Part shown: piece by piece, positions 25,491 to 34,511 of the stretch | Numbering within the stretch: the first letter of the stretch is position 1 | Layout of the letters: every line of letters begins with the position of its first letter | NCBI GenBank assembly: GCA_946534585.1 | Contig: CAMNCV010000137.1 | Span: 1 to 64,000, forward strand | Direction of reading: 5' to 3' | Source of the DNA: an uncultured Prevotellaceae bacterium | GTDB lineage: Bacteria > Bacteroidota > Bacteroidia > Bacteroidales > Bacteroidaceae | Length of the DNA stretch: 64,000 nt | The notes under the pieces: generated by a model | What the model was told of the DNA's origin: nothing | Databases searched by the model: none | Seen by the model: the letters and a program-made list of their open reading frames with translations, nothing else | Position numbers and translations under genes: made by a program

Positions 25491-26155
25491 TGCAATTACC
25501 CGTATATAACAGTGCTGGACTGGCGGAACTCGTTAACGAACTTGGTTTCCTTCCATTGCTTGACAGTGGCATTGCAGGTTTTTCTGCAGAGGAAATGGTG
25601 GACGATGATTGCCGTTACGTGACCTTTCCCGAAGGTGGTTGGGACTGGCCTTTGTGGAAGTGGAAAGGTAGTGTAATCACTGAAGGTGGCTGTGTATATG
25701 GGAAGTTCTTCGCAGGTAAGGCTGGCTTCATAAGTCGTGAGTGGTGGCCAGACTTCTGTAATTATCGCAGAAGCACCCATTCGGAACCGCAAGAAGGCTC
25801 CATTGAGCAGGCAATTTTGCTTACATTGCAAGAGCAGGGGAGTATGATAACGCGTGAATTGCGTGCGGCTTGTGGCTTTACCGGACCGAAGATGCGAAGT
25901 CGTTTTGATGCTTTTGTAACTCGATTGCAGATGGATTGCTGCATAGTGACGGAGGATTTTGTATATCCTCATGACCGTCATGGCAAGGAGTATGGCTGGG
26001 GATGGTCACTGCTTACAACCCCAGAGCAACTCTATGGTGCGGCTTTCTGCCATGCTGACAGAACTCCTGATGAGTCATATAGCAGGATGACCGCGCAGTT
26101 GAAGGCTATATGCCCACAGGCTACAGAAAAACAGATACAGAGGTTGTTGAAATAG
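25490..26155 (+). CDS. AlkZ-related / winged-helix protein
   Basis: A 221-residue cytoplasmic protein that overlaps the yebC stop by one base, so it is probably coupled. The pattern NELGFLPLLDSGIAGFSAEE, WPLWKWKGSVI and YGKFFAGKAGFISREWWPDFCNYRR, followed by ITRELRAACGF and MRSRFDAFVTRLQMDCCIV, resembles the short AlkZ-related proteins of Bacteroidetes, relatives of the HTH_42 DNA glycosylase family. A role in DNA binding or repair is an inference; no glycosylase activity can be claimed. Confidence 0.6.
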   Translation: MQLPVYNSAGLAELVNELGFLPLLDSGIAGFSAEEMVDDDCRYVTFPEGGWDWPLWKWKGSVITEGGCVYGKFFAGKAGFISREWWPDFCNYRRSTHSEPQEGSIEQAILLTLQEQGSMITRELRAACGFTGPKMRSRFDAFVTRLQMDCCIVTEDFVYPHDRHGKEYGWGWSLLTTPEQLYGAAFCHADRTPDESYSRMTAQLKAICPQATEKQIQRLLK

Positions 26156-26168
26156 ATAACAATGATTA

Positions 26169-26336
26169 TAAGTAGGTGTACATAATTATTTATACAATCC
26201 TTGCATCATCTGACAATGCATCTTCAGCACCTGCTAACGGTTGAGTAGGAGTTACTACACGCCCTAATATCATGTACTGAACCTACGTCATCATGCAGTT
26301 CAAACATTATAAAAAATAATTATGCACACCTGCTTA
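26169..26336. repeat. 168-bp element with terminal inverted repeats
   Basis: The left end reads TAAGTAGGTGTACATAATTA (from 26169); the right end, on the opposite strand, reads TAAGCAGGTGTGCATAATTA (from 26336). Homology extends to about 25 bp per arm, continued by weaker symmetry around TGCATCATCTGAC and TGCATGATGAC. No ORF of use lies inside and no target duplication is obvious. The layout fits a MITE-like non-autonomous element or a structured non-coding region. Confidence 0.55.
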
Positions 26337-26346
26337 GTTTGAAAAG

Positions 26347-26385
26347 AATAATCCCTCGCTGCAACTTGCAGCGAGGGATTATTTT
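26347..26385. terminator. Bidirectional terminator
   Basis: A perfect 37-nt palindrome, AATAATCCCTCGCTGCAA around a central C, flanked by AAAAG on one side and TTTT on the other. It lies between the convergent AlkZ-related and CobW genes and serves both; its right edge touches the CobW stop codon. Confidence 0.9.
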
Positions 26386-27670
26386 ATGCTTCAGTCCAGT
26401 CAACCAGACAACTGTCGAGTTCGGCTGTGATTGCCTTGCGGTCAAGATGCTGTCCGATGAATACAAGCTTCTGTTGGCGGTCGCCATAGCGGTCATCCCA
26501 ATCGCGATTGACACCAGGATTGTCCTTGCGGAATTGCTCTAATTCGTCGGCAGGCATTGTTGCATACCACTGTCCTGCATTCTGTAGCTGCACTTGACGG
26601 CCCGCCTGCTCGAAGATATAACACAGATGCGGTTGGTCTTCAAACCAACATAATCCCTTGGCACGTATTATGCTCTTAGGCCAGCGACGCGCCACAAAGT
26701 CATCGAATAGATTGATGTTAAACGGACGGCGCGCATAATATACGAACGTACCAATGCCATATTCTTCAGCTTCGCCCTCATCGTGATGATGGTGGTGGTG
26801 ATGATGGTGGCAAGTACATTCTCCACCGTGATGTGATTCGCAATGTTCATGATGATGTTCATGCTCGTGTTCATCGTCGTGTTCATGATGATGGTGATGC
26901 TCATGCTCGTGCTCATCATCGTGTTCATCATCGCTCTGATAGTTCTCGATTTCACTTATCCAAGCGGCAGAGGTAGCTACATCGTCGAAATTGAAACGAC
27001 CTGTTCCAAGTATCTTTTCAAAATCTACGTTTCCGTAATCACAGTCTATTATCTCGGCCTTTGGTTGTATGGCTCGTACAATCTGGCGTACTCGCTCCAA
27101 TTCTTCTGGTGACACCTCTGAGGCCTTGTTGAGTAATATTATATTGCAGAACTCAATCTGTTGTATCACAAGATTTTCAATATCTTCCTCGTTACGCTTT
27201 GCGCCAAGCAATGACTTACCGCATCCGAACTCGTCTTTCATGCGCAGTGCATCGACCACGGTCACGATGCAGTCAAGTCGAGGAGTGCCTCCTTCGTTGT
27301 ACTGAGCGCCCATCTGTGGTATTGAACAGATAGTCTGTGCGATAGGAGCAGGTTCGCAGATGCCGCTTGCCTCAATGACGATATAGTCAAACTTCTGCAT
27401 TTTCACGATGTCGCTGAGTTGCTGTACGAGATCCATCTTTAGCGTACAGCAGATACATCCGTTCTGCAGGGCAACGAGAGAGTCATCCTGCTGTCCTACG
27501 ACACCACCTTGCTGTATGAGGTCTGCATCGATGTTGACCTCGCCTATGTCATTGACTATCACTGCGAACTTTATTCCCTTCTCGTTGTTGAGTATGCGAT
27601 TGAGAAGTGTGGTCTTTCCGCTGCCTAAATAACCCGTAAGCAGCAGGACGGGAATCTCTTGTGAGTTCAT
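26384..27670 (-). CDS. CobW/ZNG1-like metallochaperone GTPase
   Basis: A 428-residue G3E GTPase. Walker A GYLGSGKTT is near the start and NGCICCTL is the metal-binding CxCC motif of the COG0523 family. A very long His/Asp/Glu-rich linker (EHEHHHHHEHDDEHEHEHHH, then nine His in a row) precedes the CobW C-terminal domain. A CESHHGGECTCHHH cluster adds cysteines. Such proteins deliver metals, often zinc, to client enzymes; the metal is not defined here. It is the end of a minus-strand run. Confidence 0.9.
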   Translation of the reverse strand: MNSQEIPVLLLTGYLGSGKTTLLNRILNNEKGIKFAVIVNDIGEVNIDADLIQQGGVVGQQDDSLVALQNGCICCTLKMDLVQQLSDIVKMQKFDYIVIEASGICEPAPIAQTICSIPQMGAQYNEGGTPRLDCIVTVVDALRMKDEFGCGKSLLGAKRNEEDIENLVIQQIEFCNIILLNKASEVSPEELERVRQIVRAIQPKAEIIDCDYGNVDFEKILGTGRFNFDDVATSAAWISEIENYQSDDEHDDEHEHEHHHHHEHDDEHEHEHHHEHCESHHGGECTCHHHHHHHHHDEGEAEEYGIGTFVYYARRPFNINLFDDFVARRWPKSIIRAKGLCWFEDQPHLCYIFEQAGRQVQLQNAGQWYATMPADELEQFRKDNPGVNRDWDDRYGDRQQKLVFIGQHLDRKAITAELDSCLVDWTEA

Positions 27671-27672
27671 TG

Positions 27673-28047
27673 TTATTGTCTGTTTTGTTTTATTAGTGAA
27701 TTCTTTTTTCCGCTGCGGTATAGTAACAGTCCGATCGCCAGTGGAATTAGCGCAACGACTATTATTACCAATGCTATCAGCCCGCCGAAGAGTGTGGCAA
27801 AGCCCCCTTGTCGGATGATAGGCCGCGGATATTGTGCGTCAATGATAGAGTCTGGCACGCCTACCTCCATCAGAGAATCTATCGTAGTGAGATGATTGTT
27901 GTATTCTTCCCATTGAGCATGATTCTTCTTGCCTGCATCAACATCGGCTGTATAGCATGCCACGGCGAAAAAAATGCCACAGACTATCATCATTGCACCG
28001 ATGACAGCGAGAAGGCATCCGCCTGCTTTTTTCAATCCTGCGCTCAT
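27673..28047 (-). CDS. Small membrane protein with two predicted helices
   Basis: The track extends to 28137, overlapping trmD, but the ATG at 28047 (MSAGLKKAGGCLLAVIGAMM) avoids the overlap, giving 124 residues. Hydrophobic segments LLAVIGAMMIVCGIFFAVAC and FGGLIALVIIVVALIPLAIGLLL flank an external acidic loop. The C-terminus is basic. No family is recognised. The stop is 2 nt from the CobW start, so the two genes are likely cotranscribed. Confidence 0.55.
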   Translation of the reverse strand: MSAGLKKAGGCLLAVIGAMMIVCGIFFAVACYTADVDAGKKNHAQWEEYNNHLTTIDSLMEVGVPDSIIDAQYPRPIIRQGGFATLFGGLIALVIIVVALIPLAIGLLLYRSGKKNSLIKQNRQ

Positions 28048-28073
28048 ACGTTGCGTTGTTTTTGCTTGTCGCT

Positions 28074-28751
28074 TCAGTTTTTCAAGAGGTCTGGTCTGAG
28101 CCTTTTCGTGCGCTCCAGAGCCTGCTCCATCTCCCATTCCTTTATCTTTGCCTCGTGTCCGGAGAGCAGAATGTCAGGCACGCGCCATCCTTTGTATTCA
28201 GCAGGGCGTGTATAGATAGGAGCCGACAGCAGGTCGTCCTGAAAACAGTCACTAAGTGCACTCTGCTCATCTCCTATCACACCTGGGATTATACGCACGA
28301 TGGCATCAGCCATGACCGCTGCAGCGAGTTCGCCACCCGTTAGCACAAAGTCGCCTATGCTTATTTCCCTTGTTATGAGATGATCACGCACTCGCTGGTC
28401 AATCCCCTTGTAATGGCCACACAGTATTATTATGTTTCCTTTCAGTGAGAGGTCGTTTGCAATATGTTGGTCAAACTTCTCACCATCGGGCGAGGTATAT
28501 ATAACCTCGTCGTAGTTGCGCTCAGTCTTCAATGCACTGATGCAACGGTCGATAGGCTCACACTGCATCACCATGCCTGCGAAACCACCGTAGGGATAAT
28601 CATCAACGCGTTTCCACTTGTCGAGAGTGTAGTCGCGCAGGTTGTGCAGATGTATCTCTGCCAGACCTTTTTTCTGTGCACGTGCCAGAATCGACTCGTT
28701 GAAAAATCCCTCAAGCATCTCTGGCAATACGGTTATAATATCTATGCGCAT
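28074..28751 (-). CDS. trmD: tRNA (guanine-N1)-methyltransferase
   Basis: A 225-residue SPOUT-class enzyme that methylates G37 of tRNAs and prevents frameshifting. [51 protein letters not shown] and [21 protein letters not shown] are diagnostic, the last two forming the SAM-binding knot. Length is normal. Array C lies between its start and the glmM stop. No clear promoter was found directly upstream. Confidence 0.97.
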   Translation of the reverse strand: MRIDIITVLPEMLEGFFNESILARAQKKGLAEIHLHNLRDYTLDKWKRVDDYPYGGFAGMVMQCEPIDRCISALKTERNYDEVIYTSPDGEKFDQHIANDLSLKGNIIILCGHYKGIDQRVRDHLITREISIGDFVLTGGELAAAVMADAIVRIIPGVIGDEQSALSDCFQDDLLSAPIYTRPAEYKGWRVPDILLSGHEAKIKEWEMEQALERTKRLRPDLLKN

Positions 28752-28815
28752 ATAATGTCGTGCGGTTTTCTTGTTTGTTTTACAACTTCAGTATCAGGAC
28801 GTTACGTTTACTACT

Positions 28816-28903
28816 GTAAAAGCATACATATTACCATGTAATCGCTATGCTTTTACACAGTAATCTGTATGCTTTTACAGTGTAATCGCTATGCTTTTAC
28901 AAA
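28816..28903. repeat. 22-nt dyad repeat array C
   Basis: Four units at 28816, 28838, 28860 and 28882, exactly 22 nt apart. Three share GTAATCGCTATGCTTTTAC or a one-block variant. The first (GTAAAAGCATACATATTAC) has the ATA core, and its left half is the reverse complement of the usual right half (GCTTTTAC). The array fills most of the 168-nt gap between trmD and glmM. Confidence 0.9.
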
Positions 28904-28919
28904 GCCATTTGTTTGCATA

Positions 28920-30308
28920 TCACTGCATATCGTAAACCACCTGCATGATTTTCTTGCCGAGGGCATCTGCCTCATCCATGCTGTGCGCCTCGCTGTAAAC
29001 GCGGATTATCGGCTCGGTGTTTGACTTGCGCAGGTGTACCCACTTGTCGGGGAAATCAATCTTCACACCGTCAATGTCGTTTACCTGTGCATCCGACTGT
29101 GCACTGTACATTTCTTTTACCTTGCTTAGTATGGCATCAACGTCGGTTTCTGGCGTGAGGTCAATGCGGTTTTTGGCAATGAAATACTCAGGGAAGGTCT
29201 TGCGCAGTTCGCTGACCTTACACTCCTTCTGTGCTAAAGAGCTGAGGAATAAGGCAATGCCTACGAGTGCGTCGCGACCGTAGTGGCTCTCGGGGTAAAT
29301 CACTCCTCCGTTGCCTTCGCCGCCGATAACGGCACCCACCTCGCGCATCTTGGTCGTTACGTTTACCTCGCCCACGGCGGCTGCACTGTATTTGCCTCCA
29401 TGCTTCTCCGTCACGTCGCGCAGTGCGCGGGTGCTTGACAGATTGCTTACCGTAGCACCAGGAGTATGTGACAGCACATAGTCGGCCACGCTGACCAGCG
29501 TATATTCCTCGCCAAACATCGTGCCATCTTCACATATAAATGCCAGTCTGTCAACATCAGGGTCAACTACGATACCGAGATCATAGTTACCATTGCGCAG
29601 GGCATCCATAATGCCGCTGAGGTTTTTCTCCAAAGGTTCGGGATTATGGGCAAAATCTCCGTTTGCTTCGCCGTTGAGGAATGTGTAGGTCACACCGAGA
29701 CGGTCGAGTAGTGGAGGGAGTATTATGCCGCCTACGCTGTTGATAGAATCGACGACGACACGGAAATGTGCTTTCTTGACAGCCTCCTCATCAACCATTT
29801 TCAGTGCCATCACTGCGTCAATGTGGCGCTCGTCGAAGCTTTCTTCGGTGTAATGACCTATGTTATCTACGTCGGCATATACGAAGTCCTCTGCTTCTGC
29901 CGTGGCGAGTACCTCGGCACCATCCTGCGCAGTGAGGAATTCACCACGGTTGTTTAGCAGTTTCAGCGCGTTCCAATGGCGTGGATTGTGAGAAGCTGTG
30001 ATTATAATACCGCCGTCAGCACCTGCCATGGTGACAGCGAGCTCGGTGGTAGGAGTAGAGGCCAGTCCGATGTTTACTACGTCGAAGCCCATGCCGAGCA
30101 GTGTGCCACAGACGACATTCTTCACCATCTCGCCAGAGATGCGTGCGTCACGACCCACTACAATCTTGCCGCTGCCGTTTGGATAGGTCTTGCGTATGAA
30201 AGTGGCATATGCCGAAGTGAATTTTACTATGTCGAGCGGATTGAGGGTGTCGCCTGCAGGTCCGCCTATTGTACCGCGTATGCCGGATATTGATTTTATT
30301 AAAGACAT
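28920..30308 (-). CDS. glmM: Phosphoglucosamine mutase / alpha-D-phosphohexomutase
   Basis: A 462-residue phosphohexomutase. IITASHNPRHWNALK holds the phosphorylated active-site serine, DPDVDRLAF is the Mg-binding motif, and RKSNTEPIIRVYSEA near the end binds the substrate phosphate. The N-terminus MSLIKSISGIRGTIGG is typical of the Bacteroidetes GlmM group, which supplies glucosamine-1-phosphate for peptidoglycan and LPS. A broader phosphomannomutase/phosphoglucomutase specificity cannot be excluded from the sequence. Confidence 0.87.
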   Translation of the reverse strand: MSLIKSISGIRGTIGGPAGDTLNPLDIVKFTSAYATFIRKTYPNGSGKIVVGRDARISGEMVKNVVCGTLLGMGFDVVNIGLASTPTTELAVTMAGADGGIIITASHNPRHWNALKLLNNRGEFLTAQDGAEVLATAEAEDFVYADVDNIGHYTEESFDERHIDAVMALKMVDEEAVKKAHFRVVVDSINSVGGIILPPLLDRLGVTYTFLNGEANGDFAHNPEPLEKNLSGIMDALRNGNYDLGIVVDPDVDRLAFICEDGTMFGEEYTLVSVADYVLSHTPGATVSNLSSTRALRDVTEKHGGKYSAAAVGEVNVTTKMREVGAVIGGEGNGGVIYPESHYGRDALVGIALFLSSLAQKECKVSELRKTFPEYFIAKNRIDLTPETDVDAILSKVKEMYSAQSDAQVNDIDGVKIDFPDKWVHLRKSNTEPIIRVYSEAHSMDEADALGKKIMQVVYDMQ

Positions 30309-30356
30309 GGTTTATTAAAGTTCTAAATTTTTAGTCATGTGTTGGGTAAAACCCCG

Positions 30357-31013
30357 TTATTGTCCTCTTTCGTATGTTATGTCGTAATAGCAAGCGTACA
30401 CACTGCTTGTCGCGTATGCCTGCCCTTGGCCGTGAGGAACGATGAGTCTTACGTGTGCGATACGCTCATCAGCACTTGCAGGGCGGCCGAGATTGATGTA
30501 TGTGAGTGGTATAAGCCATCCCGATGGCACAGAAGCACTGCTGTAACAGTTATACATCAGTCCTTCGCTAAATGATGCGCTGAATGTGCCAGAGGAGTTG
30601 CGTACGCTCATTTTATCTACCCATGTTGAGTAGAGAAACGAACCTCTGTTTGACAGTTGCAGCGAATCACCGTTGATGTTGTATTCCGTAAATCTGCACA
30701 GTACATCGGCACTCTCACCGTTTTTCAGCTTTTCACCGCAACCTTTGTCTATTATCTGCATATAGACACCGGTGGAACTGAACAGTACGTATTCATTCTT
30801 TGCCGTATCAGTCGTTTCGCCCTGTGCCTTGAAGTCAGCCTCGCTTATTACCTTGATGGCTCGTGTGTTAACATTACTGTTGCCTGCAAGAAAGCGGCTG
30901 ATGCAACTGTTTTCATACTCTTTCTGCTCAGCGTAGGTCTGTGTATCGTCGCATGAAGCGAATATAGCCACTATTGCGGTAAGCACAACCAGCGTGTGAA
31001 GAATTTCTTTCAT
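30357..31013 (-). CDS. DUF4827 lipoprotein
   Basis: A 218-residue lipoprotein with signal MKEILHTLVVLTAIVAIFASC and a body of the Bacteroidetes DUF4827 family (SCISRFLAGN, GVYMQIIDKGCGEKLKNGE), which resembles FKBP-type prolyl isomerases in fold. A folding role in the periplasm is only an inference. It lies 13 nt after the DHH phosphoesterase gene. Confidence 0.8.
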   Translation of the reverse strand: MKEILHTLVVLTAIVAIFASCDDTQTYAEQKEYENSCISRFLAGNSNVNTRAIKVISEADFKAQGETTDTAKNEYVLFSSTGVYMQIIDKGCGEKLKNGESADVLCRFTEYNINGDSLQLSNRGSFLYSTWVDKMSVRNSSGTFSASFSEGLMYNCYSSASVPSGWLIPLTYINLGRPASADERIAHVRLIVPHGQGQAYATSSVYACYYDITYERGQ

Positions 31014-31026
31014 AATCTATTATCTC

Positions 31027-32067
31027 TTATTTCAATTTGTCTGCGTAAGCATCGATGGCTTTTTTTACTATCTCCACGGCCTCGCTGAGGGAACATTCCA
31101 GCCTGCCTCCTGCGGCATTCTTGTGACCTCCGCCATTGAAGAATTGCTTAGCCATCTCGTCGCAGGGGAAATCATCAACGGAGCGTGTGCTTATCCACAC
31201 CAGTCTCTCTTTCTCAGTGTCCTCGCGTAGTGATATTGAAAGTTTGTGTTTCAGTATCTTCAGCGGTACGTTTACTAATCCCTCGGCATCTCCTTTCTTG
31301 AAGTTGTACTTCTTCATATCTTCTTTTGAGATGGTGAAGTATGAAGCGTGTTTCGGAGGATAGAGTACCTTTAGGTTTCTGTTGAGCACATGTCCCCATA
31401 GTCTAAGGCGATCTACACTATATACATGGTACACATTGCGATAGATCTTGTCCTTGTCTATGCCCTTTGCCAGTAACTGCGAGATGATGAAGTAAATCTC
31501 AGGTTGTGTGCTGTTGTATGTGAATGCTCCCGTATCAGTCATCATACCACAGTATATATCTGTAGCCATGTCGCGTGTTATTGCGTCATATCCTCCCAGT
31601 TGCCAAATCAGTCGGAATACCATTTCCGAGGTGCTTGACATTTCAGGGTGCGACACCATTATGTCTGCTTTAATCTCTGGCTCCTCATGATGGTCGATGA
31701 GTATGACTTTCCCCTTGTAATTTTCAAGTGCAGCAGGCATCTCATGACCTGTTCTTGAGATTGTGTTGAGGTCGAGATAGCACAGCAAGTCGGCTTCATT
31801 CAGCAGTTGTTGTGCTTGTTCTTTCTTCTTGTCGTAGCGCAGAGACTGCTGCGTGCCAGGTATCCACTGCAGGTAATCTGGGTACATATCTGGCACGATG
31901 ACCGTTGCTTCCTTGCCCTGCTGGCGCAGATATTCTGCCCAGCTCAGTGACGAACCGAGTGCATCGCCGTCGGCGTTCATATGGCATACCAGTGCCACCT
32001 TGGTAGAACTGGCGATGAGGCTGCGCAGTCTGTCAGCCTCGTCGTCAGTCAGTAGGTTGATGTCCAT
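31027..32067 (-). CDS. DHH/DHHA1 phosphoesterase (NrnA-like)
   Basis: A 346-residue enzyme. CHMNADGDALGSSL, CYLDLNTISR and LIDHHEEPEI are the DHH metal-binding motifs, and FNGGGHKNAAGGRLE is the DHHA1 substrate motif. NrnA-type proteins degrade nano-RNAs and pAp. It begins 3 nt after the nucleotidyltransferase stop, indicating an operon with the nucleotidyltransferase and DUF4827. Confidence 0.92.
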   Translation of the reverse strand: MDINLLTDDEADRLRSLIASSTKVALVCHMNADGDALGSSLSWAEYLRQQGKEATVIVPDMYPDYLQWIPGTQQSLRYDKKKEQAQQLLNEADLLCYLDLNTISRTGHEMPAALENYKGKVILIDHHEEPEIKADIMVSHPEMSSTSEMVFRLIWQLGGYDAITRDMATDIYCGMMTDTGAFTYNSTQPEIYFIISQLLAKGIDKDKIYRNVYHVYSVDRLRLWGHVLNRNLKVLYPPKHASYFTISKEDMKKYNFKKGDAEGLVNVPLKILKHKLSISLREDTEKERLVWISTRSVDDFPCDEMAKQFFNGGGHKNAAGGRLECSLSEAVEIVKKAIDAYADKLK

Positions 32068-32070
32068 CGC

Positions 32071-32991
32071 CTAAAACAATTTGTTTGGGTAAACGCCCTC
32101 TTCTACAAGTTTGGCTATTCGAGCCACGGTGTCAGGACGATCCTCAGAGTATGTAACACCAAACCACTTGCTCGTGGTGTCGAGTACTTTGCACGTAGCA
32201 GTACCCTCGTTGATGAGTTTGTTGACCATCAGTGGGATAAAGAACTCTGATTTCAGGTTTTCAATGTTCGCTTTATCGCTTAGGAACTCCTTGAAATACT
32301 CCTCGCTGTATTGGAAGTAGTCAGGAGTGAAGCCCCACATGTTCATTGATACAGGTGCGTTCTCGTCGATATAAACCCACTCGCCGTCTTCTTTATTGTC
32401 AGCACGATAAGCCACTTTGCCGTCAACTCGTGCTATCTTGGTGCGTTCTACACATGTAGTCAGACATCCGTTGTCGTCCTTGGCGCATACGCCACGGCTT
32501 ACCGTTCCGTTCTCTGAGAGTGTGTTACCTACGCGGAAACCTACCATGGCATACTGTCCTTTAGCGCCTTCTGGCAGTTCGCTGAGGAACTTACCCATAA
32601 CCATGAATGCGTCGCGGTTGTAGAAATCATCGCAGTTGATTACGCAGAAGGGTTCGTTTATCACGTCCTTACCCATCAGTACGGCATGGTTTGTGCCCCA
32701 AGGCTTCTGTCGCCCTTCTGGAACGCTGAAACCCTCAGGCAGGGCATCGATAGACTGGAAACACAGTTCGCACTGTACTTTGCCTTCGTATTTTGCAAGA
32801 ATTTGTGTACGGAACTGCTCTTCGAAGTCCTTACGTATTACCCATACAATCTTGCCGAAACCGGCCTGTATAGCGTCGTAGATACTGTAGTCCATGATTG
32901 TCTCGCCATTTGGTCCGAGACCGTCGAGCTGCTTCAGTCCGCCGTAGCGGCTGCCCATGCCAGCAGCGAGCAGGAAAAGTGTTGGTTTCAT
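32071..32991 (-). CDS. Sugar-1-phosphate nucleotidyltransferase-like protein
   Basis: A 306-residue protein with the nucleotidyltransferase start LFLLAAGMGSRYGGLKQLDGLGPNGE, the GTNHAVLMGKD element and VINCDDFYN with the metal-binding acids. It should couple an NTP to a sugar phosphate. The sugar and nucleotide are not identifiable. It shares its operon with the NrnA-like gene. The small ORFs on the opposite strand are shadows. Confidence 0.88.
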   Translation of the reverse strand: MKPTLFLLAAGMGSRYGGLKQLDGLGPNGETIMDYSIYDAIQAGFGKIVWVIRKDFEEQFRTQILAKYEGKVQCELCFQSIDALPEGFSVPEGRQKPWGTNHAVLMGKDVINEPFCVINCDDFYNRDAFMVMGKFLSELPEGAKGQYAMVGFRVGNTLSENGTVSRGVCAKDDNGCLTTCVERTKIARVDGKVAYRADNKEDGEWVYIDENAPVSMNMWGFTPDYFQYSEEYFKEFLSDKANIENLKSEFFIPLMVNKLINEGTATCKVLDTTSKWFGVTYSEDRPDTVARIAKLVEEGVYPNKLF

Positions 32992-33073
32992 TTGTTTTTA
33001 TGTGATTTTATTGTTTGTTTAAGCTCTGATACTCCACTGTCCATGGTGAGCAGAGGGTTTGTTGTTGCATCCT

Positions 33074-34405
33074 TTAGTTCCCGTCAGGCTTGCGGTTGTC
33101 GTTGAAGATAGACTCCGGCCAAGGGAAGAACTGCTGTACTTCGGGTGCTGGTAATATGTCAGACGTGGGTTTAATGTCAGGATTGGCAGGCGAGAAATCC
33201 TTCCAGTCGCTGACGATATACTGCGTCAGTGGCGACTGCAATTCCTTCAGTCCCATAACGATAAGCTTTGAGATTTCGTAAGCTCCGAAAGGGTTGAAGT
33301 GTGTGTTGTCAGCAAAAGCCTTTTCCTGCCAAGGGAAAGTGCCGGCAGGGTAGTGTACTAACAGATTGCGGCAACCGTTTTCACCCATTGTCTCAAATAA
33401 TGTCTTCGTTGATGCGTTAAGGTCAATGTACGGTACATTCTCGCGCTCAGCGACGGCTTTCATTGCTGCAGGGAAGTCACCATGAGTGTTGTTCAGGGTA
33501 CCGTCTTTCTTGAAAGAGCGACGCTGTGTTGGAGTACAGAAAATGACATTGCCACCACGTTCGCGCACACGGTCAACGAAAGTCTTCAGTGCTACCGAGT
33601 AATGATACCATGCGCCACGACCAGGTCCCTTTTCCTTTTCGTCGTTATGACCGAACTCGCAGAATACATAGTCACCCTTTTTGAGTTCGCTAAGTATCTT
33701 GTCGAGACGCAGTTGTGCGAGGAATGACGTGGCAGTCAGGCCGCTTTCCCCATAATTAGCCACGCAGACCTTGTCGTTGAACCATCGAGGGAACATCTGT
33801 CCCCACGATGCCCATGGCTCACGTCCTTGGTCAACCACGGTGCTATTGCCGCATAGAAACAGAGTTACGGCGGTGGTGTCAGGCTCTATCGTTATACTCT
33901 GCACAGCAGGAGCCTTACCGCAAAATTCCAATGTCAGCTTGTCATCCCACGTCAGCGAACCAACCTCGCCAGGCTTAATCTTGACCTTTTGCGGTGCGGT
34001 GGCATTGCCAGCGTTGATTATGGTATTACGCTTGTTTACAACAAACGACACAGTGCGCAGTTCCCCCCTCTTCGTCTTACAGCCTTCCACCATCAGTCTG
34101 CGGCTCTCAGCGCGCACCCATGTCTCGGCCGCACGTTTCTTGCTGCCCAGAACGAGTGTTATGCGGTAGTTGCCGTCAGGCACATTTACGGAGTAGTATA
34201 TAGGCTCATTGGGCAGGGTCTTGGCTTGTCCGTTGAGTATGGAACCCATGACAGGAGAGTTGGTGAAGTCCAATCCGTAGCCTTGGTCTTCGTTATATAG
34301 CCCCATTGGGCGGTCAGTAGTGAATGTAGCAGGTAGGTTCACACCACCAAATGCTGCCACTGAAGATGTGGCAACGCACAAGGAAATTATGAAATGTCGT
34401 AGCAT
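33074..34405 (-). CDS. Rhamnogalacturonan acetylesterase-like SGNH hydrolase (CE12)
   Basis: A 443-residue secreted protein with signal peptide MLRHFIISLCVATSSVAA. Residues about 20-170 form a beta-rich accessory domain with a DFTNSPVMGSIL pattern. The SGNH domain follows: CGNSTVVDQGREPWASWGQM holds the nucleophile Ser, EFGHND is block III, and FADNTHFNPFGAYEISKLI is the catalytic Asp/His block. The nucleophile block reads GNS rather than GDS. CE12 enzymes remove acetyl groups from pectin rhamnogalacturonan, which fits the PL11 lyase elsewhere in the window. Confidence 0.87.
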   Translation of the reverse strand: MLRHFIISLCVATSSVAAFGGVNLPATFTTDRPMGLYNEDQGYGLDFTNSPVMGSILNGQAKTLPNEPIYYSVNVPDGNYRITLVLGSKKRAAETWVRAESRRLMVEGCKTKRGELRTVSFVVNKRNTIINAGNATAPQKVKIKPGEVGSLTWDDKLTLEFCGKAPAVQSITIEPDTTAVTLFLCGNSTVVDQGREPWASWGQMFPRWFNDKVCVANYGESGLTATSFLAQLRLDKILSELKKGDYVFCEFGHNDEKEKGPGRGAWYHYSVALKTFVDRVRERGGNVIFCTPTQRRSFKKDGTLNNTHGDFPAAMKAVAERENVPYIDLNASTKTLFETMGENGCRNLLVHYPAGTFPWQEKAFADNTHFNPFGAYEISKLIVMGLKELQSPLTQYIVSDWKDFSPANPDIKPTSDILPAPEVQQFFPWPESIFNDNRKPDGN

Positions 34406-34431
34406 TAAACTCGTGTTTTTAAATTACGGCG

Positions 34432-34439
34432 CAAAGGTA
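34432..34439 (-). promoter_or_regulatory. -7 element of the esterase gene
   Basis: CAAAGGTA on the plus strand is TACCTTTG on the minus strand, about 27 nt before the CE12 ATG. It lies divergent to the sppA promoter. Confidence 0.6.
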
Positions 34440-34511
34440 AGAAAAAAAATCAAAATCCAGACAAGTATAAATGTTTTTTATGTATTATTATATAAATAAA
34501 GTGTAAATTTA

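Noticed and set aside
26668-26955. 95-residue ORF rich in Met/Thr/Ile
   Set aside because: It is a frame-shifted shadow of the His-rich repeat codons of the CobW gene.
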